55,066 nucleotides of DNA from contig DATBFJ010000008.1 of NCBI GenBank assembly GCA_036558545.1, positions 1 to 55,066 on the forward strand. The letters run 5' to 3'. The notes below the pieces were generated by a model, which did no database searches, was not told where the DNA came from, and worked only from the letters and a program-made list of their open reading frames with translations. Shown here in pieces: positions 50,160 through 55,066 of the stretch (positions are counted from its first letter, which is position 1; each line of letters opens with the position of its first letter). The translations under genes and the position numbers were made by a program. This DNA comes from JALYGJ01 sp036558545. GTDB lineage: Bacteria; Chloroflexota; Limnocylindria; Limnocylindrales; CSP1-4.

Positions 50160-51680
50160 TCAGGCCGGTGCCGATTCCGGCGCGGCTTCAGTGGGTGTTT
50201 GCGTATTTATGCGTTCGATCCGGAAGCCCGTGAAGCCGTAGACAAGGGCAATGAGCGGGCTCAACAGGTTGAAGAAGCAATACGGCAGATAGCTGATCGT
50301 GGGCACCCCGAGAACGCCGGCCATGTACGCGCCGCAGCTGTTCCAGGGAACCAGCGGACTGGTCACGGTGCCCGCGTCCTCGACTGTCCGCGAGAGCACG
50401 CGCGGCGCGATGCCGCGCCTGGCAAACTCGAGCCGATACACCCGGCTGGGCATCACGATCGCCACGTACTGGTCGCCGGCCAGGAGGTTCAGGCCGATGG
50501 CGGTGAAGACGACTGATGCGATCAGCGCGCCGGTCGACTTGGCGCGCTCGACGAGCGGCTCGATGATCCGGCCCAGGAAGCCAGCACGCTCGACGATCGA
50601 GGCGTAGGACAGCGCGCCAAGGATCAGCCAGATCGTGGTCAGCATCGAGGACATCCCGCCGCGCGAGAAGAGTGAGTCGATCTGCTCGACGCCCGTATTC
50701 GAGACGAAGCCATTCGCCATCGCCGAGTAAAGCGCCTTGACATTGGTCGTCAGGCTGGCGGCCTCGCCCATGAACGCCTGCACTGCCTGTGGCTGAGTGA
50801 ACCACGCCAGGATCCCGGCGAAAAGTGCGCAGCTGAAGATCGACAGGAAGGGCGGGAAGCGCCGCACGGAGAACACGATGAGCAGTACCAGGGGCAGCAG
50901 GTTGAGGGGCGTGATGTTGAACTCAGCCGCGAGAGTCTGTTGCGCCTGTGCCGGATCAAAGCCCGTGGACGCTGGCGGCGTCGCGAATCCGAGAATGGCG
51001 AAGCCCGCCAGCGTCAGGATGATCGCCGGCCCGGACGACCAGATCATCGCCGCGACGTGCTCGTTGACAGTTACGCCACCGACCATCGACGGCACGAGCA
51101 CCGTCGTTTCCGACAGCGGCGTCATCTTGTCACCGAAGTAGGCGCCGCAGATCACGGCCCCCGCCGCGATCACCGGGTTCGCTCCTAGCAGCGGCGCCAG
51201 CGCGACGAACGCCACGCCGAGCGTTGCGGCCGTGGTCCAGGAACTGCCGATCACGAGCCCGACCAGCCCGCAAATGACGACCGTGGACAGGTAGAACCAC
51301 GCCTCGGTCAGGATGCCCAGGCCGTAGTAAACGACCGTGGGAATGGTCCCCGCCATATTCCATGTGCCGATAAGGGCGCCAACCGCGAGCAGGATGAAGA
51401 TCGCCGACATGGCACTCGAGATGCCGCCGACGACGGCATCGCTGATCTGCGCAACGCGTAGCCCGAGGCGCATGGCCAACAGCCCGGCGAGGACAGCGCT
51501 GGTGAAGAGCGCGACCTGAAGCGGGCCGCCCGTCGCGTCGGTGCCAAAGAGGAGGACCGTCGTCGAGATGAGGACGACGAGAAAGGCGATGGCCAGCAGG
51601 GACATCGCCAGCGACGGGCGACGAATGCCAGTGGGTGTTTGTCCCTCCAGCACGGCGTCGGGTGGAGGCTCACCAGCCAT
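50160..51680 (-). CDS. nhaC: NhaC-family Na+/H+ antiporter
   Basis: A 506-residue membrane protein with ~12 TM helices. NhaC motifs: SSAMSAIFILLAVGALIGTW, GLVGLVIGSSWTTAATLGVAF, AAGAVICGAYFGDKMTPLSETT, LNLLAGDQYVAIVMPSRVYR, SPLVPWNSCGAYMAGVLGV. Some NhaC-family members exchange malate/lactate or arginine/ornithine instead, so its role here could be substrate exchange rather than Na+. ATG 51680 chosen; GTG 51686, overlapping the arcC stop, is possible. Stands between arcC and the ArcD-like gene. Confidence 0.85.
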   Translation of the reverse strand: MAGEPPPDAVLEGQTPTGIRRPSLAMSLLAIAFLVVLISTTVLLFGTDATGGPLQVALFTSAVLAGLLAMRLGLRVAQISDAVVGGISSAMSAIFILLAVGALIGTWNMAGTIPTVVYYGLGILTEAWFYLSTVVICGLVGLVIGSSWTTAATLGVAFVALAPLLGANPVIAAGAVICGAYFGDKMTPLSETTVLVPSMVGGVTVNEHVAAMIWSSGPAIILTLAGFAILGFATPPASTGFDPAQAQQTLAAEFNITPLNLLPLVLLIVFSVRRFPPFLSIFSCALFAGILAWFTQPQAVQAFMGEAASLTTNVKALYSAMANGFVSNTGVEQIDSLFSRGGMSSMLTTIWLILGALSYASIVERAGFLGRIIEPLVERAKSTGALIASVVFTAIGLNLLAGDQYVAIVMPSRVYRLEFARRGIAPRVLSRTVEDAGTVTSPLVPWNSCGAYMAGVLGVPTISYLPYCFFNLLSPLIALVYGFTGFRIERINTQTPTEAAPESAPA

Positions 51681-51685
51681 TGACA

Positions 51686-52597
51686 CTAGCCGACCACCAC
51701 CTGGGTGCCCATGTCACCGGCAACGACACCGCGCAGCTGAGCCAGCGTCCCAATCGCCGCACGCTTGCCGGTCTTCTCGACAAATGCGACCGCGGCCTCG
51801 ACCTTCGGTCCCATCGATCCAGCCGGCAGCTTGAGCGCCCGGACGTCGTTGGGCGTGGTGTGCCCGATCGCTTTCTGATCCGGGGTCCCGAAATCTGTGT
51901 ATACGGCATCGACGTCCGTGGCCATCACGAAGAGATCGGCGGCCAGCTCCTCCGCGAGTAGCGCGCTGGCCCGGTCCTTGTCGATCACGACCTCTGCACC
52001 GACCAACCTCTTGGTGCCCGGTTCATACATCGTCGGAATGCCACCGCCTCCGGTGCACACGACAACTGCGCCCTTCTCGAGCAACCAGCTGATCGGTTTG
52101 ATCTCGAAGATGCGCTTGGGCGCAGGCGATGCGACGACTCGGCGCCATTTGTTTCCGTCGGGCTTGATGGCCCAACCTTTGTCCCTGGCCAGAGCCTCGG
52201 CTTCCGCCCGGTCGTAGACGGGCCCGATGAACTTGGTGGGATCCTTGAACGCAGGGTCTTCTGGATCGACCTCGATCATCGTCAGGATGCTGGCGAACGG
52301 CCGCTCGAACGGCAGCAGGTTGCCCAGCTCCTGTTCGATCATGTAACCGATCATCCCTTCCGTTTCGGCACCAAGAACGTCGAGCGGATACGGCTCGACG
52401 GCCGCATAGGCCGACGACTGCAGAGCGAGCAGACCAACTTGCGGGCCGTTGCCATGCGAGATGACCAGCTCGTTTCCTTCGGCGACGGGTGCCAGCTGCT
52501 CGGCCGCCGTGCGCACGTTGGCGCGCTGCATCTCCGCCGTCATCGGCTGGCCGCGCTGGAGCAGGGCATTGCCGCCCAGCGCGACCACGATCCTCAT
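51686..52597 (-). CDS. arcC: Carbamate kinase
   Basis: A 303-residue amino-acid-kinase fold enzyme that makes ATP from carbamoyl phosphate and ADP, releasing CO2 and NH3. Motifs: VVALGGNALLQRGQP, LVISHGNGPQVGLLALQS, ETEGMIGYMIEQEL, CTGGGGIPT, EVVIDKDRASALLAEEL, GSMGPKVEAAVAFVEKTG. Length normal. 13 bp downstream of the carbamoyltransferase gene and immediately before nhaC. Confidence 0.96.
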   Translation of the reverse strand: MRIVVALGGNALLQRGQPMTAEMQRANVRTAAEQLAPVAEGNELVISHGNGPQVGLLALQSSAYAAVEPYPLDVLGAETEGMIGYMIEQELGNLLPFERPFASILTMIEVDPEDPAFKDPTKFIGPVYDRAEAEALARDKGWAIKPDGNKWRRVVASPAPKRIFEIKPISWLLEKGAVVVCTGGGGIPTMYEPGTKRLVGAEVVIDKDRASALLAEELAADLFVMATDVDAVYTDFGTPDQKAIGHTTPNDVRALKLPAGSMGPKVEAAVAFVEKTGKRAAIGTLAQLRGVVAGDMGTQVVVG

Positions 52598-52610
52598 CTG
52601 ATGTCGATCC

Positions 52611-53627
52611 TTACGACATCGTGGCGACGAGGATCGCCTTGATCGTGTGCATCCGGTTTTCCGCCTGGTCGAAGACGATCGACTGGGGAGACTCGAATAC
52701 CTCCTCGGTGACCTCCATCTCCGTTACCCCGTACTCGTCGAACATCTCCTTGCCGACCTTTGTCTCCGTGTTGTGGAATGCCGGCAGGCAGTGCATGAAC
52801 TTGGTATCGGGATTGCCTGTGGCCGCCATCGCCGCGGCGTTGATCTGGTAGGGCTTGAGCTCCTTGATGCGCTCCGCCCAAACATCGTGGGGCTCGCCCA
52901 TCGAGACCCAGACGTCCGTGTACAGGAAGTCGGCGCCCTTGACGCCCTCTTCCACGGACTCAGTCAGCGTGACCGTCGCGCCGCTTGTCCGCGCGATGTC
53001 ATTGGCCTTATCGACCAGCTCCTGGTGCGGCCAGCGCATGCGCGGCGCGACGAGGCGCACGTCCATGCCCAGCATCGCCCCCGCGATCATCAGCGAGTTG
53101 CCCATGTTGTTGGCCGCGTCCCCCAGGAAGGCGAAGGCGATCTGGTTCAGCGGCTTCCGGCTGTGCTCGCGCATGGTCAGCATGTCGGCCAGGATCTGCG
53201 TCGGGTGGAACTCGTCCGTCAGGCCATTGAAGACCGGCACGCCCGCGTAATCGGCCAGTGTCTGGACCAGGTCCTGGTCAAAACCGCGGTACTCGATGCC
53301 GTCGTACAGTCGGCCGAGCACGCGCGCGGTGTCCTTGATCGACTCCTTGTGGCCCATCTGCGACGACTGCGGGTCGAGATAGGTCACGTGCGCGCCCTGA
53401 TCGTAGGCCGCGACTTCGAACGAGCAGCGCGTGCGCGTCGAGGTCTTCTCGAAGATCAGGCAGATCTCCTTCTGGCGGAGCATCTCCTTCTCCGTCCCAT
53501 CCTTCTTGGCTGCCTTCAGGTTGGCCGCCAGGTCGAGCAGGTAGAGAAGCTCCTCGCTGGTGAAGTCGAGCTCCTTGAGGAAGTTACGACCCTTGAGTGA
53601 TGGGGCTGACATCATCGTTGCGGTCAC
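52611..53627 (-). CDS. arcB: Ornithine carbamoyltransferase (catabolic context)
   Basis: A 338-residue enzyme that here would phosphorolyse citrulline to ornithine and carbamoyl phosphate. Carbamoyl-phosphate motif STRTR (63-67) and the ornithine site MHCLPAFH with Cys280 are intact; DEFHPTQILADMLT is the inter-domain segment. Start GTG 53627 follows AGGAGGAAACGAC. The sequence cannot tell catabolic from anabolic (argF) enzyme, but the arcA-arcC context favours arcB. Confidence 0.94.
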   Translation of the reverse strand: MTATMMSAPSLKGRNFLKELDFTSEELLYLLDLAANLKAAKKDGTEKEMLRQKEICLIFEKTSTRTRCSFEVAAYDQGAHVTYLDPQSSQMGHKESIKDTARVLGRLYDGIEYRGFDQDLVQTLADYAGVPVFNGLTDEFHPTQILADMLTMREHSRKPLNQIAFAFLGDAANNMGNSLMIAGAMLGMDVRLVAPRMRWPHQELVDKANDIARTSGATVTLTESVEEGVKGADFLYTDVWVSMGEPHDVWAERIKELKPYQINAAAMAATGNPDTKFMHCLPAFHNTETKVGKEMFDEYGVTEMEVTEEVFESPQSIVFDQAENRMHTIKAILVATMS

Positions 53628-53639
53628 GTCGTTTCCTCC

Positions 53640-54941
53640 TTAGATCGGGTCGCGCAGCAGTGGGCAGGTCATGCAATGGCCGCCACCGCGGCCCTTGCCG
53701 ATCTCCGACCCGTCGAGCTCGAGAACCTCGATGCCCGCATTGCGCAGCTTTGCGTTCGTGAATTCGTTCTTCGAGTACGCGACGACGACGCCAGGCGCCA
53801 GGGCAACGACGTTGTTGCCGTCATCCCACTGCTCGCGCTCCTGCTGCGCTTCGTCGCCTCCGGTTCCGACGATGCGCAACTCCTTGACTCCAAGCGCGTT
53901 GGCGATGGCGCCGACAAACGAGTCCTCCTTCGTCACCTCGAGCTCGCCTTCCTTGTCGGCGGGTCGAAGAGAGAAGGCGCCGATGTTGTCGACGACCTTG
54001 TGGTACGCCGTCGCCGCGTCGCGGTCCACCAGCGTGAACACCGTGTCCAGGTGCATGTGGGCGCGATCCTTGGTCATTACCGCGGCGATGACGCGATCCG
54101 CCGCGCCCTTGTCGAACATCGAGAGCGCGATCTTCTCGATCATCTGGCCGGTGGTGCGTTCGCTCATGCCAATCGCGACGGTCCGATTGCCGATGGGCAT
54201 GATGTCGCCGCCCTCAGAACTGACTGTCCCGAAGTCCTCGCCCTCCTGGTCGCGCGAGTACCAGAACTCGAAGTCGGCATTCTTGAACATGGGTGCGAAG
54301 CGATAGATCGCCTCGAGATTGAGCGCCTCGAGCCGTCGCGCCGGCCAGTACATGGGGTTGACGACTACGCCGTTGTACAGCCACGCGGATGGGTCGCGGG
54401 TGAAGTAGCTATTCGGCAGCGGGCGGAGAATGAAGTCCTCATCCTCCATGGCGGACACGACCAGCGAGCCGCGCTGGATGAGCCCGCTCCCAACCTCAGG
54501 GTGCCGATTGTGCAGGATGTTGAGGCCCTCGCGAACTGTCAGGCCGCCGATCAGGTGGTCCGCGAGCGTGACCGAGTCGACCTCGTCGAGGTAGGCACGG
54601 ATCTCGTCCGACATACCAGGTCCGACTGTGTCCGCTGTGACTGCGCGATCGAGGACCCATTTCCGGCCATCCGGATCGTCGAGGGCCTGGGCGAGGAGCT
54701 CTTCCTCGAGGAAGACCTCGATGCCGCGGCTCTTGAGCAGCTGCTGAAAAGCCACATGCTGTTCCTCGGCGCGCTTGACCCACAGGACGTCGTCGAAAAG
54801 CAGCTCGTCGTGGTTGAGCGGTGTCAGGCGCTTGAGCTCCAGGTCTGGCTTGTGGACCATGACCTTGCGCAGCGTTCCTACCTCTGAGTACGTGCCGAAC
54901 TGAGCGCCTACTGACGTCTGGGGCGCGGCTACAGCAGTCAT
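53640..54941 (-). CDS. arcA: Arginine deiminase
   Basis: A 433-residue enzyme converting arginine to citrulline and ammonia. Guanidino-modifying fold motifs: GTYSEVGTLRKVMVHKP, FDDVLWVKRAEEQHVAF, YFTRDPSAWLYNG, FWYSRDQEGE, EGGDIMPIGNRTVAIGMSERT, KDRAHMHLDTVFTLVD and the C-terminal GRGGGHCMTCPLLRDPI. The catalytic Cys423 and His/Asp partners are present. First gene of the operon, with an excellent RBS (GAGGAGGAACGCC) on the minus strand. Confidence 0.97.
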   Translation of the reverse strand: MTAVAAPQTSVGAQFGTYSEVGTLRKVMVHKPDLELKRLTPLNHDELLFDDVLWVKRAEEQHVAFQQLLKSRGIEVFLEEELLAQALDDPDGRKWVLDRAVTADTVGPGMSDEIRAYLDEVDSVTLADHLIGGLTVREGLNILHNRHPEVGSGLIQRGSLVVSAMEDEDFILRPLPNSYFTRDPSAWLYNGVVVNPMYWPARRLEALNLEAIYRFAPMFKNADFEFWYSRDQEGEDFGTVSSEGGDIMPIGNRTVAIGMSERTTGQMIEKIALSMFDKGAADRVIAAVMTKDRAHMHLDTVFTLVDRDAATAYHKVVDNIGAFSLRPADKEGELEVTKEDSFVGAIANALGVKELRIVGTGGDEAQQEREQWDDGNNVVALAPGVVVAYSKNEFTNAKLRNAGIEVLELDGSEIGKGRGGGHCMTCPLLRDPI

Positions 54942-55066
54942 CTAGGCGTTCCTCCTCGTCTGGACCGGACAGTGACGCGGACTTCGGCTGGCGCCCGTGA
55001 CTGGCGACCCACTCTCAAGTACGAGAAAAGGAGACCGTGCCCGCACGCGTGCAACATCATCCCCAC
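54942..55066 (-). promoter_or_regulatory. Upstream region of the arc operon
   Basis: Holds the strong RBS of arcA and, at 55043-55052, the 10-bp palindrome GCACGCGTGC. The promoter probably lies here or beyond the right edge; I see no clear -10/-35 pair. The palindrome may be an operator, but it is cut close to the window edge and hard to judge. Confidence 0.4.

Noticed and set aside
1..55066. CRISPR arrays, tRNA or rRNA genes, insertion sequences.
   Set aside because: I saw no spaced direct repeats, no cloverleaf-like or rRNA sequence and no transposase motifs by reading; a tRNAscan/Infernal run would be decisive.

Overview
The window is 55 kb of GC-rich, densely packed bacterial chromosome. 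Many starts are GTG and many operons are coupled by ATGA/GTGA overlaps. BTAD- and LuxR-type regulators, split LigD-type repair enzymes, zinc-ribbon/single-TM proteins and an actinobacterial-style contractile injection locus point to Chloroflexota (Limnocylindria/Ellin6529-like) or, less likely, Actinomycetota. This assignment is an inference; no rRNA or tRNA is present to settle it.

Left part (1-3.7 kb): a J-domain protein gene running off the left edge, an ATP-dependent DNA ligase, and two related small membrane proteins with Pro/Gln-rich N-termini.

Central part (3.8-33 kb): an extracellular-type contractile injection system (eCIS, Afp/PVC/Streptomyces-CIS lineage) with accessory genes. A leftward operon from 18.6 to 6.8 kb encodes, in order, sheath, inner tube, a gp26-like chaperone candidate, a 52-residue small protein, a DUF4157 HExxH protein, a second tube-like protein, a LysM tube/baseplate adaptor, VgrG-like spike, PAAR tip, gp25-like, gpJ-like and gpI-like baseplate proteins, and a zinc-ribbon/TM/discoidin-like protein. 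A divergent operon (18.8-25.7 kb) encodes the Pvc16-like terminator, the AAA+ ATPase and a 1351-residue protein that I propose as cargo. It shares a GNQAV...QRAP-type leader with the DUF4157 family. A 190-bp intergenic region holding a perfect 14-bp palindrome separates the operons. A large BTAD/STAND regulator (3.8 kb) and a LuxR-type regulator (25.7 kb) flank the machine. Next come two tandem lipoproteins with a 332-bp near-identical block, a single-TM beta-sandwich protein, a secreted repeat protein and a second zinc-ribbon/TM protein. No tail fibre or obvious tape measure was recognised.

Right-central part (33-45.7 kb), ordinary housekeeping and accessory genes: LigD-type primase/polymerase, inorganic pyrophosphatase, nitroreductase, two cupredoxins, a DUF72 protein, cupin, acyl-CoA dehydrogenase, a sulfite-oxidase-family enzyme, an excisionase-type HTH protein with a clear terminator, a compact OLD-like ATPase/TOPRIM protein, and an ABC exporter under a TetR protein with two DNA-binding domains, followed by a lipoprotein.

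Right part (45.8-55 kb): one leftward arginine deiminase operon, arcA-argF-arcC-nhaC-arcD-like-P-type ATPase. It couples arginine catabolism (ATP, ammonia) to two secondary ion/substrate exchangers and an ATP-driven cation pump.
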